Source: Vibrio marisflavi CECT 7928
GTDB lineage: Bacteria > Pseudomonadota > Gammaproteobacteria > Enterobacterales > Vibrionaceae
Reading direction: 5' to 3'
DNA: 64,000 nt
Assembly (NCBI RefSeq): GCF_921294215.1
Contig: NZ_CAKLDM010000002.1
Location: 2,418,001 to 2,482,000, forward strand
Positions 47,254 through 58,467 of this stretch are shown here, in pieces (position 1 is the stretch's first letter; the number at the start of each line of letters is the position of its first letter). The translations under genes were made by a program, and so were the position numbers. The notes under the pieces are model-generated. The model saw nothing but the letters and a program-made list of their open reading frames with translations, ran no database searches and was not told the DNA's origin.

Positions 47254-48120
47254 CTAGCCGTACATATAGCTTTTGTTCTCTGCTTCTAACTCAATCTCTG
47301 TGGAGTTAAACCACTTCAGCTTTTCCGATAAAGCAACCACTTCACCGATGACAATAAGCGCTGGGGATTGAGCTTGCTTTGCTAATAGTGAAAGTTCAGA
47401 TAGCCGTCCCTTGAATACCTTCTGACAGCTCTGTGTTCCACGTTCAATAATGGCGATGGGGGTAGAAGCTCCGCGGCCATTTTCTAGCATTTTTTGCTGA
47501 ATATGTTGAGACTTAAGTAACCCCATATAAATAACCAGTGTCTGATTTTTCCGTGCTAACGTCGCCCAATCCATGTTGTCAGTTTCAGACTTTAGGTGAC
47601 CAGTAATAAACATTGCTGACTGCGCATAATCGCGATGGGTAAGTGGAATACCTGCATATGCTGTAGCTCCTGCAGCGGCTGTAATTCCGGGAACAATTTG
47701 AAACGAGATCCCCTCATCAGCTAACACTTCCACTTCTTCGCCACCTCGACCAAAAATAAATGGGTCACCACCTTTGATTCGAACGACTCGATTTCCTTTT
47801 TTGGCAAAATCGACAAGTAGCTGATTGGTTTTCCCTTGAGGAACGCTATGGTGTCCTGCTTTCTTACCTACACACACTAAGATGCATTGGCTATTCACCA
47901 ACGACATAATCTCCTCAGAAACCAAATAGTCATATAGGACAACGTCAGCTTGTTGCAGAAGATGATAAGCTTTGATAGTCAGGAGATCCGGATCGCCCGG
48001 TCCAGCGCCAACGAGGGCGACCTCTCCAGGCTGGATGATTTGCTTGCTACTGGTAGGCAATCGAGCCGTTTGACTTCGAGATAAAGGAAAAGCAGCAATA
48101 GAGTTTGATTTAGCCATCAT
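47254..48120 (-). CDS. cobA: uroporphyrinogen-III C-methyltransferase
   Basis: 288 residues from the ATG chosen. SUMT methylates uroporphyrinogen III at C2 and C7 with S-adenosylmethionine, giving precorrin-2 for siroheme. The tetrapyrrole-methylase motifs are clear: [20 protein letters not shown] (about residues 34-53), [19 protein letters not shown] (about 112-130) and [20 protein letters not shown] (about 141-160). It is a stand-alone CobA, without the CysG oxidase/chelatase domain. The start is uncertain: TTG 48129, ATG 48120 and ATG 48117 are all in frame and no strong Shine-Dalgarno is visible; the N-terminal 30 residues are not conserved in the family. Confidence 0.93.
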   Translation of the reverse strand: MMAKSNSIAAFPLSRSQTARLPTSSKQIIQPGEVALVGAGPGDPDLLTIKAYHLLQQADVVLYDYLVSEEIMSLVNSQCILVCVGKKAGHHSVPQGKTNQLLVDFAKKGNRVVRIKGGDPFIFGRGGEEVEVLADEGISFQIVPGITAAAGATAYAGIPLTHRDYAQSAMFITGHLKSETDNMDWATLARKNQTLVIYMGLLKSQHIQQKMLENGRGASTPIAIIERGTQSCQKVFKGRLSELSLLAKQAQSPALIVIGEVVALSEKLKWFNSTEIELEAENKSYMYG

Positions 48121-48256
48121 AGGTACCAATTAGCGGATGATGGACTGATTATGTCTTGTACACTTTATTGCTGGAAATTCTAATATGTCATTTTTAATAT
48201 AGAAAAAGAATAACAACGCGAGTTATAAGTGATTTACTCTACCGCTCTAAACGTGT

Positions 48257-48880
48257 TTACTTCTTCGCAAACCCACCTGAAGACAGACGGAAAAATATGA
48301 CTGAGCCAGACGATTTTTCCAGCTGAAGCATATCCAACTGACCTTCTGTATTAAGCTTGTAGCGAATAAGCTGTCCTTTTTGAATATGGCTTAACGGCTT
48401 ACTTCCGCCTTCTACACTGATGAGGTCATTGAGGTCCGACATGGATAAACCGTTAGTGCGAAATATCTTAGCTAACGTATCGCCAGCTTTGACCACATAA
48501 TCTTTCCAGCTTGTTTGCGAGTTACTAGGTTTAGTTGACGTCGCTGTGTCTGATGAGACGTTCGAGGTAGAGTTCTTGTTCGTGCTGGTTTCAGGCTGAG
48601 TCGTATTTTGCTCGCTGAGCCCAACTGGATTGATCTTAATTGCGACTCGCTTATTTAAGTTTGGAGCCATCTCCGAATCTTCAGATTTAGGTGACGGCAT
48701 TACGATCAGTAGAAAAACGACTGGTACTAAAACACTTAAAGAGCGTCTATGAAGTTTAGGAAGCTCAGACCAAGTAGCTTTCACTTTCGGTGTCAGTGAT
48801 TTCCACTCGATTTCAGCCCACTTAGTCTTTATCAAGTCCAAGTAGTCAACTTGCTTTGGCTTCTTCTTCCTACGATTCAT
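48257..48880 (-). CDS. OapA-family LysM-like peptidoglycan-binding membrane protein
   Basis: 207 residues. A basic cytoplasmic start (MNRRKKKPKQVDYL) is followed by one membrane helix (about residues 50-68, RSLSVLVPVVFLLIVMPS). Next is a Ser/Thr/Asn-rich linker, then a LysM-like domain (about 130-205, DYVVKAGDTLAKIFRTNGLS ... HIQKGQLIRYKL) with the OapA C-terminal style. OapA in Haemophilus affects opacity and adhesion, but the role here is unknown; a cell-wall function is inferred. The start at 48880 has AGGAG ten bases upstream; an upstream in-frame GTG (48910) precedes that ribosome site and is rejected. Divergent from fklB. Confidence 0.85.
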   Translation of the reverse strand: MNRRKKKPKQVDYLDLIKTKWAEIEWKSLTPKVKATWSELPKLHRRSLSVLVPVVFLLIVMPSPKSEDSEMAPNLNKRVAIKINPVGLSEQNTTQPETSTNKNSTSNVSSDTATSTKPSNSQTSWKDYVVKAGDTLAKIFRTNGLSMSDLNDLISVEGGSKPLSHIQKGQLIRYKLNTEGQLDMLQLEKSSGSVIFFRLSSGGFAKK

Positions 48881-49113
48881 TAACTGCACTCTCCTAAATC
48901 TAGCTAGCACAGTATAAAAACAGACACTGCGCGAGTATAGATAATTTAAAGTTTATAAGTTAGGAGTTCGCAAAATCTAGCACTTTTTCCTAAGTTATAT
49001 GAATGGCATCACACCACACTACGAATATGCCAACCACATCGGGTATCCATTTCATCTAAGCGCTGGAACTGGTATCCTCTGTGTTCATTTCGACAAAGTA
49101 AGAGAAACTTTAA

Positions 49114-49734
49114 ATGTCAGACGTTAAATTTGAAACTGTAGAGCAAAAAGCAAGCTACGGTATCGGTCTACAAATGGGCCAACAACTAGCAGGTAGTGGT
49201 CTAGAAGGACTAAATGTTGATGCTATCGCTGCAGGTATCGCAACTGCACTAACTGGTGATGCTCCAGCAATCGAAGTTGATGAAATCAACAAAGCACTTC
49301 AAGAGATCCAAACTCGCGCTGAAGCAGTTCGTCAAGAAGCAGCTAAAGCAGCAGCGGCTGACGGTGAAGCGTTCCTAAAAGACAACGCTCTACGTGATGA
49401 AGTGACTGTTCTTGAGTCTGGCCTTCAATATGAAGTACTAACTGAAGGTACTGGTGAAATCCCGACTTCAGACAAGCAAGTTCGCGTACACTACCACGGT
49501 GAGCTAACTGACGGTACTGTATTTGATAGCTCAGTATCTCGCGGTCAACCTGCTGAGTTCCCAGTAACTGGCGTAATCAAAGGTTGGGTTGAAGCATTGC
49601 AACTGATGCCTGTTGGTTCTAAGTGGAAACTATACATCCCACACGATCTAGCATATGGTGAGCGCGGCGCAGGTGCTTCTATCCCTCCGTTTGCAGCTCT
49701 AGTATTTGAAGTTGAGCTTCTAGATATCCTATAA
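49114..49734 (+). CDS. fklB: FKBP-type peptidyl-prolyl cis-trans isomerase FklB
   Basis: 206 residues. The N-terminal dimerisation domain (about 1-95, with [18 protein letters not shown] and an Ala-rich helix) is followed by a C-terminal FKBP domain (about 105-206): [38 protein letters not shown] and [20 protein letters not shown]. It catalyses proline isomerisation during protein folding. The length equals E. coli FklB (206). There is no signal peptide, so it acts in the cytoplasm, unlike FkpA. Codon usage is strongly biased, suggesting high expression. It ends with a palindrome and a terminator. Confidence 0.96.
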   Translation: MSDVKFETVEQKASYGIGLQMGQQLAGSGLEGLNVDAIAAGIATALTGDAPAIEVDEINKALQEIQTRAEAVRQEAAKAAAADGEAFLKDNALRDEVTVLESGLQYEVLTEGTGEIPTSDKQVRVHYHGELTDGTVFDSSVSRGQPAEFPVTGVIKGWVEALQLMPVGSKWKLYIPHDLAYGERGAGASIPPFAALVFEVELLDIL

Positions 49735-49737
49735 GCC

Positions 49738-49755
49738 TCAATATACGTATATTGA
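49738..49755. repeat. 18-bp perfect palindrome after fklB
   Basis: TCAATATACGTATATTGA begins three bases after the fklB stop. It is self-complementary over 18 bp with no loop, so it is more likely a protein-binding site or chance than an RNA hairpin; a separate terminator follows at once. Confidence 0.6.
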
Positions 49756-49761
49756 TGTAAG

Positions 49762-49788
49762 AAAACGTCGCTTTATGCGGCGTTTTTT
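49762..49788 (+). terminator. fklB terminator
   Basis: AAAACGTCGC and GCGGCGTTTT (one G-T pair) with loop TTTAT, running into six T's. Confidence 0.9.
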
Positions 49789-49837
49789 ATTGTCTTCTAA
49801 GCAGAGACATTTAACTTTTATCGACGCGTAAAACGCA

Positions 49838-49864
49838 AAAAGCCGAGCATGACGCTCGGCTTTT
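49838..49864 (-). terminator. alpha operon terminator
   Basis: AAAAGCCGAGC and GCTCGGCTTTT, perfect 11-bp arms with a five-base loop, 20 bases beyond the rplQ stop. On the minus strand it ends CTTTTTGCG. It could also act from the fklB side. Confidence 0.92.
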
Positions 49865-49883
49865 AGTTCATACGAACTACTGA

Positions 49884-50273
<390 letters not shown>

Positions 50274-50296
50274 CTAATCCTTCTAACTAGTATCGA

Positions 50297-51289
50297 TTAA
50301 TCTTCAGCGATAGACGCTGGTGGCCAATTTTCTAGGCGCATACCTAGAGACAAGCCACGTGATGCAAGTACGTCTTTAATCTCTGTAAGAGATTTCTTAC
50401 CAAGGTTTGGAGTTTTTAATAGCTCAACCTCAGTACGCTGTACAAGATCACCGATGTAGTGAATCGCTTCTGCTTTCAGACAGTTAGCAGAGCGAACTGT
50501 TAGTTCAAGATCGTCTACAGGACGCAATAGGATTGGATCGAATTCAGGCTTCTCTTCCTTCTCCTCAGGAACTCGTACATCACGTAGATCTACGAATGCA
50601 TCCAACTGCTCAGCTAGGATTGTAGCTGCGCGACGGATAGCTTCCTCAGGTTCAAGAGTGCCGTTCGTTTCCATATCGATAACAAGCTTGTCCAAGTCAG
50701 TACGTTGCTCAACACGTGCCGCTTCAACCGAGTAAGCAATTTTGTCTACTGGGCTGTAAGTTGCATCTACAAGCAAACGACCAATTGGGCGCTCATCTTC
50801 TTCAGTATGGATACGAGCTGAAGCTGGAACATAACCACGACCACGTTCTACTTTAATACGCATTGCGATTTCAGCATTGTCATCCGTTAGGTGACAAATA
50901 ACGTGTTCAGGGTTAGCGATCTCCACATCACCATCATGGGTGATGTCACCTGCAACAACAGGGCCCGAGCCTGATTTGTTCAACGTAATAAACACTTCAT
51001 CTTTGCCTTCGGCAACGCGAACAGCCAAACCTTTAAGGTTTAGAAGAATTTCAAGAATATCTTCCTGAACGCCTTCTTTAGTGCTGTATTCGTGTAATAC
51101 GCCATCAATCTCTACTTCTGTTACCGCACAACCCGGCATAGACGATAGAAGAATGCGGCGAAGTGCATTACCAAGAGTATGGCCGAAACCACGCTCTAAT
51201 GGCTCAAGAGTTACTTTTGCGTGTGTCGTGTTGATTTGTTCGATATCAACCAGACGTGGCTTAAGAAATTCTGTTACAGAACCCTGCAT
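50297..51289 (-). CDS. rpoA: RNA polymerase alpha subunit
   Basis: 330 residues (E. coli 329). The N-terminal assembly domain (about 1-235) contains [20 protein letters not shown], the dimer interface. After a linker ([13 protein letters not shown]) the C-terminal domain (about 250-325, [20 protein letters not shown] and [20 protein letters not shown]) binds UP elements and activators. Placed between rpsD and rplQ, as in other gammaproteobacteria, so that alpha is co-regulated with ribosomal proteins. Confidence 0.99.
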   Translation of the reverse strand: MQGSVTEFLKPRLVDIEQINTTHAKVTLEPLERGFGHTLGNALRRILLSSMPGCAVTEVEIDGVLHEYSTKEGVQEDILEILLNLKGLAVRVAEGKDEVFITLNKSGSGPVVAGDITHDGDVEIANPEHVICHLTDDNAEIAMRIKVERGRGYVPASARIHTEEDERPIGRLLVDATYSPVDKIAYSVEAARVEQRTDLDKLVIDMETNGTLEPEEAIRRAATILAEQLDAFVDLRDVRVPEEKEEKPEFDPILLRPVDDLELTVRSANCLKAEAIHYIGDLVQRTEVELLKTPNLGKKSLTEIKDVLASRGLSLGMRLENWPPASIAED

Positions 51290-51313
51290 TGTGTCCTCTC
51301 TTTAGTTTAAACC

Positions 51314-51934
51314 TTACTTAGAGTAAAGCTCGACGATCAATTGTTCGTTGATGTCGGCTGATAGGTCTGAACGCTCAGGCATACGCTTGAATGTACCTTC
51401 CATTTTACCGGCATCTACTTCAATCCAAGTTGGTTTTTCGCGTTGTTCAGCAACTTCTAGAGCCGCTTTAATGCGAGATTGCGTTTTAGCTTTCTCACGA
51501 ATAGATACAACGTCGTTAGCCGTAACTTTGAAAGAAGGAACGTTTACAACTTTACCGTTTACTAGTATAGCCTTGTGGCTAACTAATTGACGTGCTTCAG
51601 CGCGTGTTGCACCAAAACCCATGCGGTAAACTACGTTATCTAGACGACCTTCAAGAAGTTGCAGCAAGTTTTCACCTGTGTTGCCTTTAAGGCGTGCAGC
51701 ATCTTTGTAGTAGTTACGGAATTGTTTTTCTAGAACGCCGTACATACGACGAACTTTTTGCTTCTCGCGAAGCTGAACGCCATACTCAGATAGACGACCG
51801 CGACGAGCGCCGTGTACACCTGGTGCGTTATCAATTTTACACTTGGTATCGATCGCGCGAACACCAGACTTAAGGAATAAGTCAGTGCCTTCACGACGGC
51901 TAAGCTTCAGCTTAGGACCCAAATATCTTGCCAT
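51314..51934 (-). CDS. rpsD: 30S ribosomal protein S4
   Basis: 206 residues, identical in length to E. coli S4. [20 protein letters not shown] opens the protein; the S4 RNA-binding domain (about 95-158) includes [21 protein letters not shown]4 starts assembly of the 30S body and is, in E. coli, the translational repressor of the alpha operon, acting on the leader before rpsM. No zinc cysteines are present. It is followed by rpoA at 24 bases. Confidence 0.98.
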   Translation of the reverse strand: MARYLGPKLKLSRREGTDLFLKSGVRAIDTKCKIDNAPGVHGARRGRLSEYGVQLREKQKVRRMYGVLEKQFRNYYKDAARLKGNTGENLLQLLEGRLDNVVYRMGFGATRAEARQLVSHKAILVNGKVVNVPSFKVTANDVVSIREKAKTQSRIKAALEVAEQREKPTWIEVDAGKMEGTFKRMPERSDLSADINEQLIVELYSK

Positions 51935-51961
51935 GATCTTTCTCCAATATTCCTAGAAACG

Positions 51962-52357
<396 letters not shown>

Positions 52358-52369
52358 CTACCTTCCCGA

Positions 52370-52726
52370 TTATTTCTTGATCGGCTTACGCGGACCCTTA
52401 CGGGTGCGAGCGTTGGTTTTAGTACGCTGTCCACGTAGTGGTAGACTGCGACGATGACGAAGACCACGGTAACAGCCAAGGTCCATAAGACGCTTGATGT
52501 TCATTGATACTTCACGACGTAGATCACCTTCTACAGTGTACTTAGCTACACCATCACGCAGTTGATCAATCTGCTCTTCAGTTAGTTCACTGATCTTTGC
52601 ATTTTCAGCAATACCCACTTCAGCTAGGATAGCTTGAGAACGAGTTTTACCGATACCGTAGATTGCAGTTAATGCAATTACAGCATGCTTTTGATCAGGA
52701 ATGTTAATGCCTGCTATACGGGCCAC
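52370..52726 (-). CDS. rpsM: 30S ribosomal protein S13
   Basis: 118 residues (E. coli 118). [20 protein letters not shown], the helical [13 protein letters not shown] and the basic tail [20 protein letters not shown] identify S13, which bridges the 30S head to the 50S subunit and P-site tRNA. First gene of the alpha operon. Its start is GTG at 52726, preceded by AGGAGTGAATA, and lies in the leader that S4 is expected to control. Confidence 0.98.
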   Translation of the reverse strand: MARIAGINIPDQKHAVIALTAIYGIGKTRSQAILAEVGIAENAKISELTEEQIDQLRDGVAKYTVEGDLRREVSMNIKRLMDLGCYRGLRHRRSLPLRGQRTKTNARTRKGPRKPIKK

Positions 52727-52821
52727 TATTCACTCCTAGTACTTAAATAAGAAATTATCCGCAGCAAAGCCCGTCGAGGATACGCTGCGGCATACTACTT
52801 CTTTTGCACGCAAAAGGTAGG
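52727..52821 (-). promoter_or_regulatory. alpha operon leader, likely S4-responsive
   Basis: The transcribed leader between the alpha promoter and rpsM. A stem CCGCAGC (52759-52765) with GCTGCGG (52784-52790) is the main visible structure, followed by AGGAG before the GTG start. E. coli S4 represses translation through a pseudoknot at the corresponding place; I could not confirm the pseudoknot by eye. Confidence 0.5.
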
Positions 52822-52827
52822 CCGAGG

Positions 52828-52856
52828 AATATACGCGACACTACCTTATATTTCAA
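52828..52856 (-). promoter_or_regulatory. alpha operon promoter
   Basis: On the minus strand TTGAAA (-35), 17 bases and TATATT (-10), close to consensus. It stands between rpmJ and rpsM, so the alpha operon can be transcribed independently of spc. GC-rich bases at the expected start fit growth-rate control. Confidence 0.8.
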
Positions 52857-52873
52857 GTAAAAATTTCTGCTAA

Positions 52874-52987
52874 TTAGCCTTGGCGCTGTTTGTGCTTTGG
52901 CTCACTGCAAATCACGCGAACAACACCGTTGCGCTTGATGATTTTACAGTTACGGCAGATTTTTTTAACGGAAGCACGAACTTTCAT
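52874..52987 (-). CDS. rpmJ: 50S ribosomal protein L36
   Basis: 37-residue protein: [20 protein letters not shown] then [17 protein letters not shown]. The Cys-x-x-Cys, later Cys and His ligate zinc, so this is the zinc-containing (C+) form. It is one residue shorter than E. coli L36. Located 39 bases after secY, the last gene of the spc operon. Found by reading the gap, being too short for most ORF cut-offs. Confidence 0.97.
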   Translation of the reverse strand: MKVRASVKKICRNCKIIKRNGVVRVICSEPKHKQRQG

Positions 52988-53026
52988 TGCTAAACTCCGT
53001 AATAGAAATCTGTAACTAAAGTCGAA

Positions 53027-54361
53027 TTAACGACCGTAGCCTTTCAGATTCGCTTTCTTCAACACAGAATCATACTGTTGTGACATCAGATGAGTCTGTA
53101 CCTGTGCCATAAAGTCCATGATAACAACCACTACGATTAGTAGTGATGTACCGCCAAAATAGAAACGTACGTTCCAAGCGATCATCATGAACTGTGGAAT
53201 CAGACAGATAAAGGTAATATATAGAGCACCCGCGAGAGTTAGTCTAGTCATTACTTTATCAATATATTTCGCTGTCTGCTCACCTGGGCGGATGCCGGGT
53301 ACGAATGCACCAGACTTCTTCAAGTTATCTGCTGTTTCACGCGGGTTGAAAACCAACGCCGTGTAGAAGAAACAGAAGAAAATAATTGCAGCTGCATAAA
53401 GCATTACGTAAAGCGGCTGACCTGGACTTAGTGCCAAAGACACGTCCGTCAACCAACCAAACATAGGGCTTTGGCCGTTTTGGCCGAACCACTGTGCAAT
53501 TGTTCCTGGGAACAAAATAATGCTCGATGCGAAAATTGCTGGAATTACGCCTGCCATGTTTATCTTCAGTGGCAAGTGAGTACTTTGTGCAGCAAATACT
53601 TTGCGACCTTGTTGACGCTTCGCATAGTTAACGACGATACGACGTTGACCACGCTCCATGAAAACAACAAAGTAAATAACTGCAAAAGCTAATACAGCAA
53701 TTAACAGCAGAAGAAGTACGTTCAATTCACCTTGACGCGCTTGCTCAATTGTTTGACCGATTGCATTAGGCAATCCAGCAACAATACCTGCAAAAATTAG
53801 TATCGAGATACCGTTACCAATTCCTCGCTCTGTAATCTGTTCACCTAACCACATTAGGAACATGGTGCCGGTTACTAAACTTACGGTTGCAATTAGCGTG
53901 AACATGGTTTGGTTGATAACAACCAGATTGTGGACCATGTGCGGTAGGCCAGTTGCGATACCTATAGCTTGGAATATTGCAAGTACAAGCGTGCCATAAC
54001 GCGTATATTGGGTAATCTTACGACGCCCTGCTTCGCCCTCTTTCTTGAGCTCAGCTAACGCTGGATGAACTACAGTTAGCAATTGGACAACAATCGAAGC
54101 CGAAATATACGGCATGATGCCCAATGCTAATATAGATGCACGCTCTAATGCACCACCGGAGAACATGTTAAACATTTCAACGATGGTACCTTTTTGCTGT
54201 TCGAACAAATTGGCAAGTACAGCTGCGTCAATACCAGGGATCGGCACAAAAGAGCCTGCTCGGAACACGATAAGCGCACCAATTACAAATAATAAGCGCG
54301 ACTTCAGTTCACTTAAGCCGCTCTGAGCACTACGAAAATCTTTTCCTGGTTTCTTAGCCAT
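53027..54361 (-). CDS. secY: protein translocase subunit SecY
   Basis: 444 residues (E. coli 443) with ten membrane helices. It forms the protein-conducting channel with SecE and SecG. The N-terminal region has [20 protein letters not shown], helix 2 the plug-associated [20 protein letters not shown], and loop regions carry [19 protein letters not shown] and [20 protein letters not shown]. The usual place at the end of the spc operon, between rplO and rpmJ, confirms it. Ribosome contact loops C4 and C5 appear intact. Confidence 0.99.
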   Translation of the reverse strand: MAKKPGKDFRSAQSGLSELKSRLLFVIGALIVFRAGSFVPIPGIDAAVLANLFEQQKGTIVEMFNMFSGGALERASILALGIMPYISASIVVQLLTVVHPALAELKKEGEAGRRKITQYTRYGTLVLAIFQAIGIATGLPHMVHNLVVINQTMFTLIATVSLVTGTMFLMWLGEQITERGIGNGISILIFAGIVAGLPNAIGQTIEQARQGELNVLLLLLIAVLAFAVIYFVVFMERGQRRIVVNYAKRQQGRKVFAAQSTHLPLKINMAGVIPAIFASSIILFPGTIAQWFGQNGQSPMFGWLTDVSLALSPGQPLYVMLYAAAIIFFCFFYTALVFNPRETADNLKKSGAFVPGIRPGEQTAKYIDKVMTRLTLAGALYITFICLIPQFMMIAWNVRFYFGGTSLLIVVVVIMDFMAQVQTHLMSQQYDSVLKKANLKGYGR

Positions 54362-54381
54362 CTGTACCTCGTTCCTCGAGA

Positions 54382-54816
54382 TTATTCCTCGATTTTACCG
54401 CCTGCAGTTTCGATTGCAGCTTTAGCGCCTTTAGTTACGCGCAGACCTTTTACAGTCACAGCTTTGTTGATTTCACCAGAAAGAACGATCTTAACGAATT
54501 CGATATTCTTAGTGATAACGTTAGCTGCTTTTAAGCTGTTCAAGTCCACTACGTCACCAGTTACTTTCGCTAGCTCAGCTAGACGAACTTCAGCAGACAC
54601 TAGGCTCTTACGAGAAGTGAAACCGAATTTTGGTAGACGTTGTTTTAGAGGCATTTGACCGCCTTCAAAACCTGGACGAACGCTTCCACCTGAACGTGAC
54701 TTTTGACCTTTGTGACCGCGGCCACCTGTTTTACCAAGGCCAGAACCGATACCACGACCTACACGCTTCTTAGAAGGTTTAGAGCCCGCAGCCGGTGATA
54801 GAGTATTCAAACGCAT
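54382..54816 (-). CDS. rplO: 50S ribosomal protein L15
   Basis: 144 residues (E. coli 144). [20 protein letters not shown], the Gly/Arg-rich [20 protein letters not shown] extension that reaches into 23S rRNA, and [18 protein letters not shown] are diagnostic. A late assembly protein of the 50S subunit. Spc operon, five bases after rpmD. Confidence 0.98.
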   Translation of the reverse strand: MRLNTLSPAAGSKPSKKRVGRGIGSGLGKTGGRGHKGQKSRSGGSVRPGFEGGQMPLKQRLPKFGFTSRKSLVSAEVRLAELAKVTGDVVDLNSLKAANVITKNIEFVKIVLSGEINKAVTVKGLRVTKGAKAAIETAGGKIEE

Positions 54817-54821
54817 TCTGA

Positions 54822-54998
54822 TTACTCCTCAATTTTAACCATGTAGTTAACCTTGTTGATCATTCCGCGAACACACGGAGTATCTTCAAGTTCAACTGTA
54901 TGGTTGATTTTACGAAGGCCTAAACCTTTCAAGCACGCTTTGTGCTTAGGTAGGCGGCCAATTGAGCTTTTAGTTTGAGTAACTTTAATAGTTGCCAT
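54822..54998 (-). CDS. rpmD: 50S ribosomal protein L30
   Basis: 58 residues (E. coli 59), [20 protein letters not shown] and [15 protein letters not shown]. The short beta-alpha-beta-alpha-beta form of L30. It fills the gap between rpsE and rplO at its usual spc operon position, five bases from each neighbour. Too short for common ORF cut-offs but unmistakable. Confidence 0.97.
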   Translation of the reverse strand: MATIKVTQTKSSIGRLPKHKACLKGLGLRKINHTVELEDTPCVRGMINKVNYMVKIEE

Positions 54999-55003
54999 GG
55001 TTC

Positions 55004-55504
55004 TTACTCCGAAATAGATTCAACAGTTAGACCACGTTTAGCAGCAACCATTTCTGGCGACTTCATGCTACCTAGTGCATCGATCGTTGCACGAACGATG
55101 TTGATAGGGTTCGTAGAACCGTATGCTTTAGATAGTACGTTATGTACACCAGCTACTTCTAGTACTGCACGCATCGCACCACCTGCGATAACACCAGTAC
55201 CTTCTGCAGCAGGCTGCATGTAAACTTTAGAGCCCGAGTGACGACCTTTCACCGGGTGGTGAAGAGTGCCTTCGTTCAAAGCGATCGTAGTCATGTTACG
55301 ACGCGCTTTTTCCATTGCTTTTTGGATCGCAGCAGGTACTTCACGGGCTTTACCGTAACCGAAACCTACACGACCGTTACCGTCACCAACTACTGTTAGT
55401 GCAGTGAAGCTCATGATTCGACCACCTTTAACCGTCTTAGATACACGGTTAACAGCGATTAGCTTTTCTTGCAAATCACTCGCTTGTTGTTGTTCTTTAG
55501 CCAT
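55004..55504 (-). CDS. rpsE: 30S ribosomal protein S5
   Basis: 166 residues (E. coli 167). [20 protein letters not shown] starts the double-stranded RNA-binding-like domain, followed by [20 protein letters not shown] and the [20 protein letters not shown] second domain. S5 helps decoding fidelity and mRNA unwinding at the entry channel. Spc operon, between rplR and rpmD. Confidence 0.98.
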   Translation of the reverse strand: MAKEQQQASDLQEKLIAVNRVSKTVKGGRIMSFTALTVVGDGNGRVGFGYGKAREVPAAIQKAMEKARRNMTTIALNEGTLHHPVKGRHSGSKVYMQPAAEGTGVIAGGAMRAVLEVAGVHNVLSKAYGSTNPINIVRATIDALGSMKSPEMVAAKRGLTVESISE

Positions 55505-55518
55505 CGATCAACCCTACC

Positions 55519-55872
55519 TTAGAATTTCAGACCAGCTTCGCGAGCAGTATCTGCTAGCGCCGCTACTCGACCGTGGTATTGGAAACCAGAACGATCAAAT
55601 GCAACAGTAGAAACGCCTTTTTCAAGAGCGCGCTCAGCGATAGCTTTACCTACTGCTTTAGCTGCATCGATGTTACCAGTGTTCTTCACTTGCTCACGGA
55701 TCGCTTTTTCTACAGTAGAAGCTGATGCGATAACCTCAGAGCCATTTGATGCAATAACCTGTGCGTACACGTGACGAGGAGTACGGTGTACTACTAGGCG
55801 AGTTGCACCAAGTTCTGCAATCTTACGACGTGCGCGTGTAGCACGACGGATGCGAGATGCTTTCTTATCCAT
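55519..55872 (-). CDS. rplR: 50S ribosomal protein L18
   Basis: 117 residues (E. coli 117). [20 protein letters not shown] is the basic 5S-rRNA-binding head and [20 protein letters not shown] the C-terminal motif. With L5 and L25 it anchors 5S rRNA in the central protuberance. Nine bases after rplF. Confidence 0.98.
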   Translation of the reverse strand: MDKKASRIRRATRARRKIAELGATRLVVHRTPRHVYAQVIASNGSEVIASASTVEKAIREQVKNTGNIDAAKAVGKAIAERALEKGVSTVAFDRSGFQYHGRVAALADTAREAGLKF

Positions 55873-55881
55873 AGTGTTACC

Positions 55882-56415
55882 TTACTTCTTCTTAGCTTCT
55901 TTAGTACGCACGATTTCATCGGCGTAACGGATACCTTTACCTTTATACGGCTCAGGCTCACGGTAAGAACGAATGTCAGCCGCAACTTGACCAACTAATT
56001 GCTTGTCACAACCAGTTAGTACGATTTCAGTTTGGCTTGGGCATTCAGCTTTGATTCCCTCTGGTAGAGCGTGCTCTACTGGGTGAGAGAAACCTAGTGT
56101 TAGACCTACAGCTTTGCCTTTCATAGCAGCACGGTAACCAACACCTTTAAGCACTAATTTCTTAGTGAAGCCTTCAGTAACACCAACAACCATGTTGTTA
56201 ACTAGTGCACGAGCAGTACCTGCTTGAGCCCAAGCGTTAGCAACACCTTCTTTAGGACCGAAAGTAAGGTTGTTTTCTTCCTGTGCAATCACAACCGCGT
56301 TGTTTAGTACGCGAGTTAATTCGCCTTTAGCGCCTTTAACTGTGACTTCTTGGCCGTTTAGTTTCACCTCTACGCCAGCTGGAATAGCGACAGGTGCTTT
56401 AGCAACACGAGACAT
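55882..56415 (-). CDS. rplF: 50S ribosomal protein L6
   Basis: 177 residues (E. coli 177). Two similar L6 domains: [20 protein letters not shown] and [16 protein letters not shown] in the first, then [20 protein letters not shown] and [20 protein letters not shown] in the second. Located near the factor-binding site of the 50S subunit. Twelve bases after rpsH. Confidence 0.98.
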   Translation of the reverse strand: MSRVAKAPVAIPAGVEVKLNGQEVTVKGAKGELTRVLNNAVVIAQEENNLTFGPKEGVANAWAQAGTARALVNNMVVGVTEGFTKKLVLKGVGYRAAMKGKAVGLTLGFSHPVEHALPEGIKAECPSQTEIVLTGCDKQLVGQVAADIRSYREPEPYKGKGIRYADEIVRTKEAKKK

Positions 56416-56427
56416 ATTCTACTCCTA

Positions 56428-56820
56428 TTACGCTACGTAGCAGATGATTTCACCACCAAGACCGGCTTTACGCGCAGCACGGTCTGACATAAGACCCTTG
56501 GAAGTGGATACTACAGCAATACCAAGTCCGCCCATCACGTTTGGTAGCGAGTCTTTGTTCTTGTAAACTCGTAGACCAGGACGTGAAACACGTTTGATTT
56601 GCTCTATTACTGGTTTAGCTTGGAAGTACTTAAGAGTAACTTCTAGCTCAGGTTTTGCTTCGCCTTCAACAGCGAAGTCAACGATGTAACCTTCAGCTTT
56701 TAGTAGTGCAGCAATTGCAACTTTAAGCTTTGAAGAAGGCATTTTAACAGCAACTTTGTTTGCTGCCTGACCGTTACGAATACGGGTCAGCATATCCGAA
56801 ATCGGATCTTGCATGCTCAT
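56428..56820 (-). CDS. rpsH: 30S ribosomal protein S8
   Basis: 130 residues (E. coli 130). [20 protein letters not shown] and the C-terminal [20 protein letters not shown] (rRNA helix 21 contact) are typical. In E. coli S8 is the translational repressor of the spc operon, binding the mRNA near rplE; the same role is likely here, though I did not locate the site. Confidence 0.98.
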   Translation of the reverse strand: MSMQDPISDMLTRIRNGQAANKVAVKMPSSKLKVAIAALLKAEGYIVDFAVEGEAKPELEVTLKYFQAKPVIEQIKRVSRPGLRVYKNKDSLPNVMGGLGIAVVSTSKGLMSDRAARKAGLGGEIICYVA

Positions 56821-56849
56821 ATGATTTACTCCAAATGATTAAGTGGCAA

Positions 56850-57155
56850 TTACCAGCTAGCCTTACGAAGTCCAGGAATCTCGCCTTTCATGCAAGCTTC
56901 GCGAACTTTGATACGGCTTAGACCGAACTTACGTAGGTAACCGTGTGGACGACCAGTTTGGTTACAACGGTTGCGCTGACGTGATGCACTTGAATCACGT
57001 GGAAGAGCTTGCAGTTTAAGAACTGCGTTCCAACGATCTTCTTCAGATGCGTTTACATCGCTGATGATAGCTTTTAGTGCTGCACGCTTTTCAGCGTATT
57101 TAGCAACTAGCTTTGCACGTTTTACGTCACGTGCTTTCATTGATTGTTTAGCCAT
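56850..57155 (-). CDS. rpsN: 30S ribosomal protein S14
   Basis: 101 residues (E. coli 101), [20 protein letters not shown] and [20 protein letters not shown]. Only isolated Cys residues and no CxxC pairs, so it is the long zinc-free (C-) form, in contrast to the zinc form of L36 in the same operon. Seventeen bases after rplE. Confidence 0.98.
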   Translation of the reverse strand: MAKQSMKARDVKRAKLVAKYAEKRAALKAIISDVNASEEDRWNAVLKLQALPRDSSASRQRNRCNQTGRPHGYLRKFGLSRIKVREACMKGEIPGLRKASW

Positions 57156-57172
57156 AACAGTAACCCTTCACC

Positions 57173-57712
57173 TTACTTACGGAATGGGAAGTTAAAGGCA
57201 GCCAGCAGAGCACGGCCTTCCTCATCGGACGCAGCAGTTGTCGTGATAGTAATATCAAGACCGCGTACACGATCGACTTTATCGTAGTCGATCTCCGGGA
57301 AGATGATTTGCTCGCGAACGCCCATGCTGTAGTTACCGCGTCCGTCAAAAGACTTAGCGCTAACACCACGGAAATCACGTACACGTGGAAGAGCAATAGA
57401 GATTAAACGCTCTAGGAACTCCCACATACGTTCGCCACGTAAGGTTACTTTACAACCAATTGGGTAGCCTTCACGAATTTTGAAACCTGCAACAGATTTA
57501 CGCGCTTTAGTGATAAGTGGCTTCTGACCAGAGATCATTGCCATATCAGATGCTGCGTTTTCTAGCAGTTTCTTATCGTTGATTGCTTCACCAACGCCCA
57601 TGTTTAGGGTGATTTTCTCAATCCTAGGGACTTGCATGACGCTTGTGTAGCTGAACTCTTTGGCAAGCTCAGCGACTACAGACGACTTGTAGTAATCATG
57701 CAGTTTCGCCAT
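57173..57712 (-). CDS. rplE: 50S ribosomal protein L5
   Basis: 179 residues (E. coli 179). [40 protein letters not shown], and [20 protein letters not shown] are signature stretches. L5 binds 5S rRNA and contacts P-site tRNA. In E. coli the S8 repressor site overlaps the start of this gene. Spacing to rplX is 23 bases. Confidence 0.98.
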   Translation of the reverse strand: MAKLHDYYKSSVVAELAKEFSYTSVMQVPRIEKITLNMGVGEAINDKKLLENAASDMAMISGQKPLITKARKSVAGFKIREGYPIGCKVTLRGERMWEFLERLISIALPRVRDFRGVSAKSFDGRGNYSMGVREQIIFPEIDYDKVDRVRGLDITITTTAASDEEGRALLAAFNFPFRK

Positions 57713-57735
57713 AGTAGAACTCCAAATTACTTCTA

Positions 57736-58053
57736 TTAGTTAGAAACGGTTTCGCCGTTAGACTTGAAGAAACGAACTTTCTTGCCGTCTTCAATACGGA
57801 AACCGATGCGGTCTGCTTTACCAGTAGCTGCGTTGTAGATTGCAACGTTAGAAGCATCAATAGCTGCTTCTTGTTCAACGATGCCACCTTGTTGGTTCAG
57901 AGCCGGAACAGGCTTCTGATGCTTCTTAACAAGGTTGATACCTTCAACGATAACTTTACCGGTTGCTAGAACCTTAGTTACTTTACCTTTCTTGCCTTTG
58001 TCTTTACCGGCAAGAACGATTACTTCGTCATTACGACGGATCTTAGCTGCCAT
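57736..58053 (-). CDS. rplX: 50S ribosomal protein L24
   Basis: 105 residues (E. coli 104). The N-terminal KOW motif [20 protein letters not shown] (about 5-24) and [20 protein letters not shown] identify L24, an assembly initiator of the 50S subunit near the exit tunnel. Twelve bases after rplN. Confidence 0.98.
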   Translation of the reverse strand: MAAKIRRNDEVIVLAGKDKGKKGKVTKVLATGKVIVEGINLVKKHQKPVPALNQQGGIVEQEAAIDASNVAIYNAATGKADRIGFRIEDGKKVRFFKSNGETVSN

Positions 58054-58065
58054 TTCTCGTGCCTC

Positions 58066-58437
58066 TTACAGAACTTCTGGAGCCAGTGAAACAATCTTCA
58101 TGAATTTCGCGTTACGAAGTTCACGAGTCACTGGACCAAAGATACGTGTACCGACTGGTTGCTCAGTATTGTCATTCAACAATACGCAAGCATTACGGTC
58201 GAAGCGAATGACAGAACCGTCTGGACGACGTACGCCTTTACGGGTGCGAACTACAACCGCCTTCAGAACATCACCTTTCTTAACTTTACCGCGAGGAATT
58301 GCTTCCTTAACAGTAACTTTAATGATGTCTCCGATATGTGCATAACGGCGGTGAGAGCCACCCAGAACCTTAATACACATTACTCTACGAGCGCCGGAGT
58401 TATCCGCAGCGTCGAGTGTACTTTGCATTTGGATCAT
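58066..58437 (-). CDS. rplN: 50S ribosomal protein L14
   Basis: 123 residues (E. coli 123). [40 protein letters not shown] and [20 protein letters not shown] are conserved. L14 forms an intersubunit bridge and binds L19. First gene of the spc operon, with its own promoter 70 bases upstream. Confidence 0.98.
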   Translation of the reverse strand: MIQMQSTLDAADNSGARRVMCIKVLGGSHRRYAHIGDIIKVTVKEAIPRGKVKKGDVLKAVVVRTRKGVRRPDGSVIRFDRNACVLLNDNTEQPVGTRIFGPVTRELRNAKFMKIVSLAPEVL

Positions 58438-58467
58438 TGTTAGTGCTCCGCTAAATATTAAAAACTA

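Noticed and set aside
48881..48910. GTG-started extension of the OapA-like protein
   Set aside because: The Shine-Dalgarno AGGAG lies inside this extension and serves the ATG at 48880.
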